Below, in pieces: positions 42,009 through 50,135 of a stretch of 64,000 nucleotides of DNA. Position numbers and translations under genes: made by a program. Where the stretch lies: contig NC_017098.1 of NCBI RefSeq assembly GCF_000242595.2, positions 2,437,501 through 2,501,500 on the forward strand. The letters run 5' to 3'. The notes under the pieces are model-generated. The model saw nothing but the letters and a program-made list of their open reading frames with translations, did not search any database and was not told where the DNA came from. Position 1 is the stretch's first letter. The number at the start of each line of letters is the position of its first letter. This DNA comes from Spirochaeta africana DSM 8902 (GTDB lineage Bacteria; Spirochaetota; Spirochaetia; DSM-27196; DSM-8902).

Positions 42009-42509
42009 ATGGCAGCTGCAGTCATCCGTCCGGTTACGATCGCCGACGCACCGGCAATCGCTGATATATATTCCTACTACATCCGACACACTACCGCAAC
42101 CTTTGACACCGCCGAAATAGCACCCCCGGCAATGCAGGAGAAGATTGTGGCCGCGGTGACCGATTACCCCTACCTGGTCCTGGAGGAGAACGGCGAGCTT
42201 ATCGGGTACAGCTGTGTCTCTGCGTGGAAACCCCGCGCTGCCTTCTTACGCAGCGGTGAGGTAAGCATCTATCTGCATCAGGAGCACACCGGCAAGGGAC
42301 ATGGACGACGACTGCTGGGAGCACTCCTGGATCGGGCGCCGGACTACGGGCTGCACAGCCTGATCTCCGGTATCGCTCTGCCAAACCCGGGCAGCGAGGC
42401 CCTGCATCTGTCCCTGGGTTTTACGCATACCGGCCTGATGCGCGAGATGGGGTTCAAGTTTGATCGCTACATCGATATAGCCTACTACCAGTACATTGTT
42501 CCGGATTGA
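42009..42509 (+). CDS. GNAT N-acetyltransferase, phosphinothricin acetyltransferase-like
   Basis: 166 residues. IRPVTIADAPAIADIYSYYIRHTTATFD opens like Pat/YncA enzymes; the acetyl-CoA loop is HTGKGHGRRLLGALL (about 95-110); GIALPNPGSEALHLSLGFTHTGLMREMGFKFDR completes the family pattern. Such enzymes acetylate amino-acid analogues such as methionine derivatives. First gene of an operon with azlC and azlD (its stop overlaps the azlC start), which would suit export or detoxification of amino-acid analogues. Confidence 0.88.
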   Translation: MAAAVIRPVTIADAPAIADIYSYYIRHTTATFDTAEIAPPAMQEKIVAAVTDYPYLVLEENGELIGYSCVSAWKPRAAFLRSGEVSIYLHQEHTGKGHGRRLLGALLDRAPDYGLHSLISGIALPNPGSEALHLSLGFTHTGLMREMGFKFDRYIDIAYYQYIVPD

Positions 42510-43357
42510 TGATGCCAGCTACCACCGACAACAGGTTGCCGGATTTTTTTGACGGCCTGCTGCACTCACTGCCTATCGCCGCTGGATACTTCCCGGTTGC
42601 GGTGGCATTCGGATTAAGTGCCAGCGGAACCGGCCTTACCCTGCCGGAAACAGCCGGGATGTCGCTGGCCGTATTCGCCGGAGCGGCCCAGTTTCTTACC
42701 TTGGGGATGCTGGCAGCCGGTGCCGCGCCGCTGCAGATCGTACTGTCCGGGATCCTGCTGAACCTGCGACATGTCCTGTTCAGTGCCAGTATCGCCGAGC
42801 GCACGCCGGGATGGTCGCTTTCACAGCACCTGACCGCGGCGTTCGGCCTGACCGACGAGGTGTTCGCACTGGCAGCGACATGGCAAGACCTGAGTCCCGG
42901 GCGGTTGATGGGCCTTGAGCTGGGAGCCTACAGCTCCTGGGTTGCCGGCAGCATATTGGGCGGTTTTGCCGGGGGCATCGTCCCGCATGACCTGCAGATT
43001 GCCATGGGCACCGGCCTGTACGGACTGTTTGCCGGTCTGCTGGCGATCCATCTCCGGCGGTCATGGCGCTACCTGATCCCGTCGGGGGCTGCTGCCGGGG
43101 CACACGTGGTACTGCAGCAGCTTTCACCGCTGGACCCCGGGTGGAACTTTACCCTGGCAATCCTGGCTGGGGCATGCGTCGGCATCGGCCTGCCGGAACA
43201 GGCTGCATCGGGGCCTGAAAAAGCAGCGCACCAGCCGGAACCGGCAGGGTCACAACCAGAACAGACAGGGGAGCGGCCGGAACCGGCAGCCCCTGGAGAG
43301 CAGCCCGAGCACGCAGCATTCAAACAGTCGCGGGAGGATACCCATGCAGCCGACTGA
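42509..43357 (+). CDS. azlC: AzlC-family branched-chain amino acid exporter subunit
   Basis: 282 residues. The AzlC core spans about 10-220 with several membrane segments (HSLPIAAGYFPVAVAFGLSA, SLAVFAGAAQFLTLGML, LNLRHVLFSASI, LTDEVFALA). With AzlD it exports valine, leucine, isoleucine or analogues. The C-terminus is odd: a Pro/Glu/Ala/Gln-rich tail of about 45 residues in short imperfect repeats, absent from typical members. Translationally coupled to both neighbours (start overlaps the GNAT stop; the end overlaps the azlD start by 14 bases). Confidence 0.93.
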   Translation: MMPATTDNRLPDFFDGLLHSLPIAAGYFPVAVAFGLSASGTGLTLPETAGMSLAVFAGAAQFLTLGMLAAGAAPLQIVLSGILLNLRHVLFSASIAERTPGWSLSQHLTAAFGLTDEVFALAATWQDLSPGRLMGLELGAYSSWVAGSILGGFAGGIVPHDLQIAMGTGLYGLFAGLLAIHLRRSWRYLIPSGAAAGAHVVLQQLSPLDPGWNFTLAILAGACVGIGLPEQAASGPEKAAHQPEPAGSQPEQTGERPEPAAPGEQPEHAAFKQSREDTHAAD

Positions 43358-43652
43358 GACCTTCCTGATCATCATCGGGATTGCCGCCGGCACCTATGCC
43401 GTGCGGGCGTTACCATTTGTATACCGTTTTGTCGATCGGCTGCCGATCTGGGGGCGTCGGCTGCTGGCTGCTATCCCGCCAGCGGCCCTGGGGGCACTGC
43501 TGATTCCCGGGGCAGCTGCGGCGGTGCCCGGCCGCCCCCTGATCGGGATAGCGGCAGCGGCGGCAGCCCTGCTGACCGGACTCCGCTCACGTCACATCAT
43601 CGTGCCGGTCGGGATTGCTATTCTGCTGGCCTATCTGCTGATCCAGTACTGA
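43344..43652 (+). CDS. azlD: AzlD-family branched-chain amino acid exporter subunit
   Basis: 102 residues, four short membrane segments. AAGTYAVRALPFVYRF matches the AzlD signature (TYxxRxLPFxL). Small partner of AzlC. Its last 35 bases lie inside the convergent chemoreceptor gene. Confidence 0.92.
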   Translation: MQPTETFLIIIGIAAGTYAVRALPFVYRFVDRLPIWGRRLLAAIPPAALGALLIPGAAAAVPGRPLIGIAAAAAALLTGLRSRHIIVPVGIAILLAYLLIQY

Positions 43653-45282
43653 TCCGATCAAGCTCCACCGTCATCTCGCCCATGCGGGCTGCATTTTCGC
43701 GCCCGATGCGATGGATGGCGGCCAGCTGCAGTTCAATCTCCTTGCTGGCCTGATCAAGACCACGCACCTGCTCGGCTACCGTGTCGGCATATCCCCGCAA
43801 GGCTGTCGCGATCTCGTCCTGATGCGACACATCTGCCAGGGTGGACTCGATAGCCGCATCGGTTTGATGACTGCTGGCAACCAGTTGCTGGGTTGCCTCC
43901 TGAATCTGCTGGGTCCCGGTCGATATCTCGGTCAGGCCTGCCCCGATGTGCTGCAGCACCTGCAGCACATCCCGGAACTGCTGGCCGACATCGCTCATTC
44001 CGCGCGAGAAACGGTGAAACTGCTCGGTGGTGGACTTGACCACGCTGTTGTTTTCCTGGATAGCCCGGGTAATCCGGTCTGCGTTGGCTCGGGACTCCAG
44101 TGCCAGCTTGCGTATCTCGCCGGCAATCACCCCGAAACCTCGGCCCTCTGCACCGGCATGGGCCGCCTCGATCGAGGCATTCATGGCCAGAATACCGGTC
44201 TGCTCCGATATATCGAGTATCGAGTTGATAATCTGCACCATATCTGCCGATGAGGCCTGGACCCGCTCCATCGCTGAAACAGCATCGGCAAGCTGCTGCT
44301 CTTGCTGCCCGATCCGTCGAGAAATATCATCTACCAGCGCCTGCTTCTCGGTGCTGGTACTGGACAGATTCTGTACGGTAGCATTGATCTGGATAATCGA
44401 TGCCGAGGTTTCCTCTACATTGGCCCCCTGAAGCTCCATCGCTTCGCGGACAGTACGGGAGTTACCAGTCAGGCTGGCGGTCAACCGGTCAACCTCGTCC
44501 ACTGCTCTGGTAAGCTCATCGGTCTGCTGCTCCAGCTGTTGTACCGACAACGCCACGAAGGTGCCCTGGGCTCGACCGGCATCGGATGCCTCCTGCAACC
44601 GGTCACCGATTGCCATGTCACTGCGGCTCTCGGCTACCACCCGCTGCAGCTGCTGCAGCTGATTGCGGGCAGTATCCCGCTGGGCCTCGGCCACGCCGAC
44701 GAGATTGCGGGAGAATCGCTTCTGCAGCACCGTCATGTATCCGACCACCGCCAGCAGAATGATCCCCAGAACCGACAGGGTCGGGATATCACCGAGGCCG
44801 TTTGCAGCTGCCGGAATCTGCCGCAAGGCAATATATGCCGCAAACGAACCGAGTGACCCGGCGACACCGACCAGCATGACCTGCCGTGCCGTAAGGGCTA
44901 CCAGGCTGTTTACCACCAGAAAGGCCAGCAGAAAGCTCAGGCTCCGATACACCTCCTGCTCATGCAGCACCGGCAGCAGAAACCCGATCAGGTTCACGTT
45001 CAGCAGTACACAGATCCCGGTAATATAGGCCCCGGCCACATAGCGCCGGCGGCGCAGCAGCAGCAGGGAAAGCGGCAGGAGCGACCCGGTGATCACCAGC
45101 AGTGTCATAAAAAAGGCCTGATTCGCCCGGGTATCGGTTACAAAGCGGGCTGCCCCGCTTAACCCGAAATAAGCCATGAGCGCGATATTGGTACGAACCA
45201 GGTACGGAATCCGTTTCTGGTACTCAAGCGGAAGATCCGACAGCTGTGCGGCCGGCAGTAATGTCTCGGTGATCGACTTCAT
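43618..45282 (-). CDS. Methyl-accepting chemotaxis protein with multi-span N-terminus
   Basis: 554 residues. The N-terminal third has six membrane segments (about 30-210) in place of a periplasmic sensor, so it may sense a membrane or intracellular cue. No HAMP is evident; a coiled coil leads to the signalling domain with tip ILDISEQTGILAMNASIEAAHAGAEGRGFGVIAGEIRKLA. Orphan receptor with no che genes nearby. TATACT lies nine bases before the ATG, slightly outside the leaderless spacing. Confidence 0.92.
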   Translation of the reverse strand: MKSITETLLPAAQLSDLPLEYQKRIPYLVRTNIALMAYFGLSGAARFVTDTRANQAFFMTLLVITGSLLPLSLLLLRRRRYVAGAYITGICVLLNVNLIGFLLPVLHEQEVYRSLSFLLAFLVVNSLVALTARQVMLVGVAGSLGSFAAYIALRQIPAAANGLGDIPTLSVLGIILLAVVGYMTVLQKRFSRNLVGVAEAQRDTARNQLQQLQRVVAESRSDMAIGDRLQEASDAGRAQGTFVALSVQQLEQQTDELTRAVDEVDRLTASLTGNSRTVREAMELQGANVEETSASIIQINATVQNLSSTSTEKQALVDDISRRIGQQEQQLADAVSAMERVQASSADMVQIINSILDISEQTGILAMNASIEAAHAGAEGRGFGVIAGEIRKLALESRANADRITRAIQENNSVVKSTTEQFHRFSRGMSDVGQQFRDVLQVLQHIGAGLTEISTGTQQIQEATQQLVASSHQTDAAIESTLADVSHQDEIATALRGYADTVAEQVRGLDQASKEIELQLAAIHRIGRENAARMGEMTVELDRISTGSADRPAE

Positions 45283-45353
45283 AGTACGCCAAGTATATTA
45301 GCCTCTATTGAAACGGGCAAGCCGAATCTCTTATGCTGATACAGAGGTATGCA

Positions 45354-45725
45354 ATGTTGCAGGAATTCGAGAATGTACGTCAGATTGCCGGCGAAGGAAA
45401 GCGCCGCTGGTTTCGTGATCAGGAGTTCGACCTGATTGTGTGGTTTGATCCCGACGATGCAGACAGTATCACCGGGTTCCAGCTCTGCTACGACAAACAG
45501 GGCACCGAACGCGCAGTCACCTGGCGTCGGAATCAGGGTTTTCAACATCATCGTATCGACGATGGCGAGGAACCGTATGCCCCCAAACGATCACCAATCC
45601 TGGTAGCCGATGGGGTGTTCCATGCCGAAAACACGGCTGCCCGGTTTCGCCAGGCTGCAGAGGCGATTGACCCCGCGATACGCAACCTGGTCTGTGCTCG
45701 ACTTGCCGAATATCCAGCCGAATGA
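45354..45725 (+). CDS. Conserved-looking small protein, unknown function
   Basis: 123 residues, soluble. FRDQEFDLIVWFDPDDADSITGFQLCYDKQGTERAVTWRRNQGFQHHRIDDGE reads like a compact beta-sheet with several conserved aromatic and charged positions; PILVADGVFHAENTAARFRQAAEAIDP forms the C-terminal helix. I do not recognise the family. The start was set at the ATG six bases after AGAGG. Its stop overlaps the gluconokinase start by four bases, so it is cotranscribed with it. Confidence 0.7.
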   Translation: MLQEFENVRQIAGEGKRRWFRDQEFDLIVWFDPDDADSITGFQLCYDKQGTERAVTWRRNQGFQHHRIDDGEEPYAPKRSPILVADGVFHAENTAARFRQAAEAIDPAIRNLVCARLAEYPAE

Positions 45726-46225
45726 CGATTCTGATAATGGGGATAAGCGGCACCGGCAAGTCCACCATCGCCGACAGGGTGAGCCGACTGTATGCCTGCA
45801 GCTGTATCGAGGCTGATGACTACCACTTGGCCTCCAGCATCCAGAAGATGCAGCACGGGATCCCGCTGCAGGATGCGGATCGTGAACCGTGGCTGCGTAC
45901 GCTCAACCGTCGACTGCTGGCCATGCAACACCACAATCAGGACGCCGTCATCGCCTGTTCAGCCCTGACCGAGCGGTATCGACGCATCCTGCTGAAGGGA
46001 ATCCTGCAGCCGCGGATCATCTGTCTGCACGGCAGCCGCGACCGTATCTATCAGCGCATCAGCGATCGCCGGGGGCATTTTATGCCGCCTGAACTGCTCG
46101 ATTCCCAGCTGAACACCCTGCAACTGCCTGAACGGGGGCTGATTCTGGATATTTCCGACTCGATCGAACAAATTTTAACCGAAATTCAGCACTATATATT
46201 GACATTCAGGGATGGCACTGCATAG
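45722..46225 (+). CDS. Gluconokinase-like P-loop kinase
   Basis: 167 residues. GISGTGKST (7-15) is the Walker A; EADDYHLASSIQKMQHGIPLQDADREPWL matches the GntK/IdnK signature (DGDxxHPxxNxxKMxxGxPLxDxDRxPWL); ACSALTERYRRIL and the Arg in GHFMPPELLDSQLNTL complete it. It would make 6-phosphogluconate, feeding Entner-Doudoroff or pentose-phosphate routes. The divergence in the D-H region leaves room for another polyol substrate. Confidence 0.9.
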   Translation: MTILIMGISGTGKSTIADRVSRLYACSCIEADDYHLASSIQKMQHGIPLQDADREPWLRTLNRRLLAMQHHNQDAVIACSALTERYRRILLKGILQPRIICLHGSRDRIYQRISDRRGHFMPPELLDSQLNTLQLPERGLILDISDSIEQILTEIQHYILTFRDGTA

Positions 46226-46228
46226 TAT
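46199..46228 (+). promoter_or_regulatory. Promoter candidate inside the gluconokinase 3' end
   Basis: TTGACA, an 18-base spacer and TAGTAT (46223-46228) start within the last codons of the gluconokinase gene and point at the small ORF at 46258. Confidence 0.5.
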
Positions 46229-46257
46229 TAACGCTATCACTCTGATGGAGGCGCATA

Positions 46258-46356
46258 ATGCGAACAATTACAGGATATCTCGTCACACTGTATGCAGCTG
46301 ATGCTGTGTATGTTCGTACTGCCGTCCATCGGAAGACCTGCATAACCTGCAGGTGA
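46258..46356 (+). CDS. Possible 32-residue leader peptide upstream of the ABC exporter
   Basis: An ATG with GGAGG six bases upstream opens a 32-codon frame (MRTITGYLVTLYAADAVYV then RTAVHRKTCITCR) ending in a CxxC motif, behind its own promoter candidate. It sits in a 300-base gap that otherwise holds no gene. It could be a regulatory leader peptide for the downstream heterodimeric exporter or an independent small protein. Too short for homology by eye. Confidence 0.4.
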   Translation: MRTITGYLVTLYAADAVYVRTAVHRKTCITCR

Positions 46357-46439
46357 CCCGACCCTGACTACCCCCTGATCAGGCGGTCCTTCTGCTTTCC
46401 TGAAAAACCGGCAGTACTCTCGGCGGACGATCCGGCCCG

Positions 46440-46526
46440 TATAATCCCGCATTATATCGGGATGGCCTGGTCAAGCTACACCCGGGAGGAAGCCCCCTCC
46501 CCGCGCATGTTTGCGCAGAGGCACTT
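46440..46526 (+). promoter_or_regulatory. Promoter, operator and structured leader of the ABC exporter pair
   Basis: TATAAT (46440-46445) overlaps an inverted repeat ATCCCG-N8-CGGGAT (46444-46463), placing a likely operator on the transcription start. The leader then has two hairpins: GGGAGG/CCCTCC around 46490 and GCGC-ATGTTT-GCGC around 46502-46515, directly before the start codon, with AGAGG as the only Shine-Dalgarno candidate. Drug-responsive control is a reasonable guess. Confidence 0.55.
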
Positions 46527-48323
46527 ATGCAACTGAAAGTTTTACTGGTCGCGATGCGCGGCAGTCGCCGCACCTATCTCGCCGGGCTGGCAGCACTGGC
46601 TGTCGCCACCATCTTCCTGTTCCTGGGACCGCAGATTCTGCGGATCACCCTGGACTCGGTGCTGGCAAACGAGCCGCCTCGCCTGCCGGAGCCACTGCTG
46701 GGCTATTGGTCCAATCTGGGCGGTCGGACTTTTTTCCTGCACCGTCTGTGGCTGCCAGCCGCGGCCCTGGCAGCGACCGCGATACTGCAGGGTCTGTTCA
46801 CCTGCGTGCAGGGGCGTGCCACTGCACGGTCATCCGAGGCTGCCGTAGAGCGGCTGCGCACCGCTATGTATAATCATATTCAGCGCTTGCCGTATCTCGA
46901 CATGGATCGGTTCTCTACTGGAGATCTGATCCAGCGATGTACCTCGGATATCGACACCATCCGCCGCTTTATTTCGCTGGAGGCTCCGGAGATTGTGCGT
47001 ACCCTGGCAATGCTGAGCATCGCTGTCCCGATGATGCTGTCGATGGATCCGGCCCTGACCGTACTCGGGCTCGCCCTGGTGCCGGTCCTGTTCGGCTTTT
47101 CGCTGCTCTTTTTCCTGCGGGTCCAGCGCGCATTCGAGCGGATGGATGAATCCGAGGCCCGAATGTCCACCATGCTGCAGGAAAGCATTACCGGGATACG
47201 GGTAGTTCGCGCATTCGGCCGTCAACGCTACGAAGAAGACCGCTTCTCGCAGCATAACGAGGAATTTCGCCACCTGACCTTCGGGGTAATCAATAACATG
47301 GCTCTGTACTGGTCAGTCAGCAGCTGGATGAGCATGCTGCAGGTCGGACTGCTGCTGGTGGGCGGCAGCATCCTGGTTCTGCAGGGCAGCGTCAGTATCG
47401 GGGTACTCACCGCCTTTCTGACCATTCAGACCCATCTTCTGTTTCCCGTGCGCATGCTGGGACGGGTCCTGGCCAACATGGGCCAGATGTCGGTCGCACT
47501 GGGCCGGCTGCAGGAGGTCCTGCGGGTACCGATCGAGCAGCAGCTTGACGAGGGGCAACGACCCGAGGTACGTGGCGGCCTGAGTCTGCAGAATGTCGAG
47601 TTCAGCTACCCCGACGGCAGCCAGGTTCTGCACGGGATCAACTGCGAAATCCATCCCGGGGAGCGGATCGGGATTCTTGGTCCCACCGGTTCCGGAAAAT
47701 CAACCCTGGTGCACCTGCTGGCACGGCTGTTCGAGTATTCCGGTGGCAGCATCCGGATCGACGGGGTGGAGCTGAACACCATTGCAAAACGTCACCTACG
47801 ATCACAGGTTGCCGTCGTACTGCAGGAACCGTTCCTGTTTGCCCGCACCATACGGGAGAATCTGCGGCTGGCACGCGCCGGAGCCCGGGATGAGGAAATA
47901 ATCGAGGCGGCACGAACAGCATGCTTCCATGAGGTCGTGAACGGATTCAGCCAAGGGTACGATACCATGGTCGGTGAACGCGGGGTCACCCTCTCCGGCG
48001 GACAGAAACAGCGCCTCGCACTGGCGCGCACGCTGCTGCGTGACACCCCGGTGCTGATCCTGGATGATGCCATGAGTGCCGTAGACACCGAGACCGAGGC
48101 CGAGATTCGCCAGGCCCTGGAAAGTCGCCGGGATCGGCTCACAACCATCATGGTGAGTCACCGGATAACCACCCTGGCAGCAACCGACCGTATTCTGGTG
48201 ATGGATGATGGCCGCATCGTTGACAGCGGTCGCCACGAGGAACTGATTAACCGGCCGGGTCTGTACCAGCGGGTTTGGCAGCTGCAGCACCAGTTTGCCT
48301 TGCAGGAGGAGGCAGCAGGATGA
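46527..48323 (+). CDS. Heterodimeric ABC exporter, degenerate-site subunit
   Basis: 598 residues: six membrane segments then an ATPase domain. Walker A GPTGSGKST (385-393), signature LSGGQ (489-493). The Walker B reads LILDD, with Asp514 where the catalytic Glu should be, so its own ATP site is non-canonical. The next gene has the opposite arrangement (intact Glu, altered signature), as in TM287/288, BmrCD and LmrCD. The pair therefore forms one consensus and one degenerate site. Substrate probably hydrophobic drugs; family inference. Overlaps the partner gene by four bases. Confidence 0.93.
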   Translation: MQLKVLLVAMRGSRRTYLAGLAALAVATIFLFLGPQILRITLDSVLANEPPRLPEPLLGYWSNLGGRTFFLHRLWLPAAALAATAILQGLFTCVQGRATARSSEAAVERLRTAMYNHIQRLPYLDMDRFSTGDLIQRCTSDIDTIRRFISLEAPEIVRTLAMLSIAVPMMLSMDPALTVLGLALVPVLFGFSLLFFLRVQRAFERMDESEARMSTMLQESITGIRVVRAFGRQRYEEDRFSQHNEEFRHLTFGVINNMALYWSVSSWMSMLQVGLLLVGGSILVLQGSVSIGVLTAFLTIQTHLLFPVRMLGRVLANMGQMSVALGRLQEVLRVPIEQQLDEGQRPEVRGGLSLQNVEFSYPDGSQVLHGINCEIHPGERIGILGPTGSGKSTLVHLLARLFEYSGGSIRIDGVELNTIAKRHLRSQVAVVLQEPFLFARTIRENLRLARAGARDEEIIEAARTACFHEVVNGFSQGYDTMVGERGVTLSGGQKQRLALARTLLRDTPVLILDDAMSAVDTETEAEIRQALESRRDRLTTIMVSHRITTLAATDRILVMDDGRIVDSGRHEELINRPGLYQRVWQLQHQFALQEEAAG

Positions 48324-50119
48324 AACACGATACACTACATACCGGGCAGAACCGCCGTGGTATCTGGCGGGAGATACTGCACTACACCAAACCCTATACC
48401 CGACGCATGGTGCTGATCGGGGTGATGATGGTTATCATCGCCCTGGTCGACGGCCTGTTTCCGTACATGACGCGGATCGCGGTAGATTCCTACATCCTGC
48501 CGCGCCGCGCCGATGGAATTTCCGGCTTTGCGCTGCAGTATGCAGCCCTGGCGTTGGTGCAGGGACTGAATATCTGGGTGATGATCAGGATGGCCGGCAG
48601 GCTTGAGGTGGATCTGTGTCGGGATCTGCGGCAGGCCGGTTTCCGCCGTTTACAGCTGCTGTCCCTGTCTTACTACGACAAAACACCTGCTGGCTGGATA
48701 CTGGCACGACTGACCAGCGATACCATGCGTTTGGGAGAGACCATCTCCTGGGGAATTGTTGACCTGGTGTGGGGCGGCGCCATGATGATTGCCATCCTGG
48801 GGTTCATGCTGTTCATGCATCCGCTGCTGACGCTGGTTACCATTACGGTAATCCCACCGCTGCTGCTGGCCAGCAGCTGGTTCCAGCGCCGCATCCTGGC
48901 AGCGCATCGCGATGCCAGGCGCATCAACTCGGAGATGTCGGCCGCCTATAATGAAGGGATCACCGGTGCACGCACCGCCAAAACCCTGGTCCGTGAAGAC
49001 GGCAGTCTGCAGGAGTTCGCCGCCATTACCGGGCGGCTGCGCTCGGCGGCAGTACGCGGCTCACTGCTGTCAGCTACGTATCTGCCGGTCGTGATGGTGC
49101 TCGCGACCATCGGCAGCGCGCTGGCGGTCGCCTTTGGCGGTAATCTGGTACTTGACCAGGCGATTACTATTGGCACTCTGATTGCCTTTCTGGGCTATAC
49201 CCTCCAGTTCTTCGAACCGGTACGGGAGATTGCCCGGGTACTGTCTGAATTCCAGGCCGCCCAGGCATCGGCAGAACGTCTGGTGAACCTTATCAACACC
49301 GAACCGGAGATTACCGATCGTCCCGAGGTAGTTGCCCGCTGGGGAGACTATCGCAGCCCCCGCCAGGAGGCACGGATACAGGGCAGAATCAGCTTTGACC
49401 GGGTCAGTTTCCGCTACGCAACCGGCGAACCGGTTCTGCGGGACTTCTCTCTGGAGATACCTGCCGGACAGTCGATTGCACTGGTTGGCGAAACCGGGAG
49501 CGGCAAATCCACCATTGTAAATCTGATGTGCCGGTTTTATGAACCGGTAGCAGGAGAAATCAGGATTGACGGAATTGAGTATCGCGACCGCAGCCAGCAG
49601 TGGCTGCATTCCCAGCTTGGCTATGTACTGCAGACCCCGCAGCTGTTCAGCGGCACTATACGGGATAACATTCGCTTCGGGCGATTATCCGCTTCGGATC
49701 AGGAGATCGAGGATGCCGCCAGAATCGTCGGGGCCCTGCCGTTCATCCAGTCACTGAGTAGCGGGATGGATACCGTTGTCGGGGAAGGCGCAGCCCAGCT
49801 GTCACAGGGACAGAAGCAGCTGATCAGCTTTGCACGGGCTATAACGGCCGATCCGGCATTGCTGATCCTGGACGAGGCCACCAGCTCGATCGACACCGAG
49901 ACCGAGGTGCGGATGCAGCATGCGGTTGAGGCCGTGATGCAGGGGCGCACCAGCATAGTTATTGCCCATCGGTTATCCACGGTGCGCAACGCTGACCGCA
50001 TACTGGTACTGGAACACGGTCGCATACTCCAGGATGGCTGTCACGACGATCTGATACACCAGCCCGGACTCTATCGCGCGCTGTACACACGCCAGTTCCT
50101 TGAACAGCCTGCGGTGTAG
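48320..50119 (+). CDS. Heterodimeric ABC exporter, consensus-site subunit
   Basis: 599 residues, six membrane segments and an ATPase domain. Walker A GETGSGKST (390-398), signature changed to LSQGQ (494-498), Walker [13 protein letters not shown] with catalytic Glu519, and IVIAHRLST. The altered signature faces the degenerate Walker site of the first subunit, completing the asymmetric pair. The start (ATG overlapping the previous TGA) is supported by AGGAGGAGG upstream; the frame extension to 48275 lies within the previous gene. Confidence 0.93.
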   Translation: MKHDTLHTGQNRRGIWREILHYTKPYTRRMVLIGVMMVIIALVDGLFPYMTRIAVDSYILPRRADGISGFALQYAALALVQGLNIWVMIRMAGRLEVDLCRDLRQAGFRRLQLLSLSYYDKTPAGWILARLTSDTMRLGETISWGIVDLVWGGAMMIAILGFMLFMHPLLTLVTITVIPPLLLASSWFQRRILAAHRDARRINSEMSAAYNEGITGARTAKTLVREDGSLQEFAAITGRLRSAAVRGSLLSATYLPVVMVLATIGSALAVAFGGNLVLDQAITIGTLIAFLGYTLQFFEPVREIARVLSEFQAAQASAERLVNLINTEPEITDRPEVVARWGDYRSPRQEARIQGRISFDRVSFRYATGEPVLRDFSLEIPAGQSIALVGETGSGKSTIVNLMCRFYEPVAGEIRIDGIEYRDRSQQWLHSQLGYVLQTPQLFSGTIRDNIRFGRLSASDQEIEDAARIVGALPFIQSLSSGMDTVVGEGAAQLSQGQKQLISFARAITADPALLILDEATSSIDTETEVRMQHAVEAVMQGRTSIVIAHRLSTVRNADRILVLEHGRILQDGCHDDLIHQPGLYRALYTRQFLEQPAV

Positions 50120-50135
50120 ATACCGCCCGGACCAA

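Noticed and set aside
40869-42089. Long minus-strand open frame upstream of copZ (reading through to 42089)
   Set aside because: It is antisense to the patatin gene, has no family similarity, and copZ has its own ATG with a good Shine-Dalgarno sequence.
45283-45297. TATACT upstream of the second chemoreceptor as a leaderless promoter
   Set aside because: Spacing to ATG is nine bases, outside the 6-8 seen elsewhere, so I did not count it.
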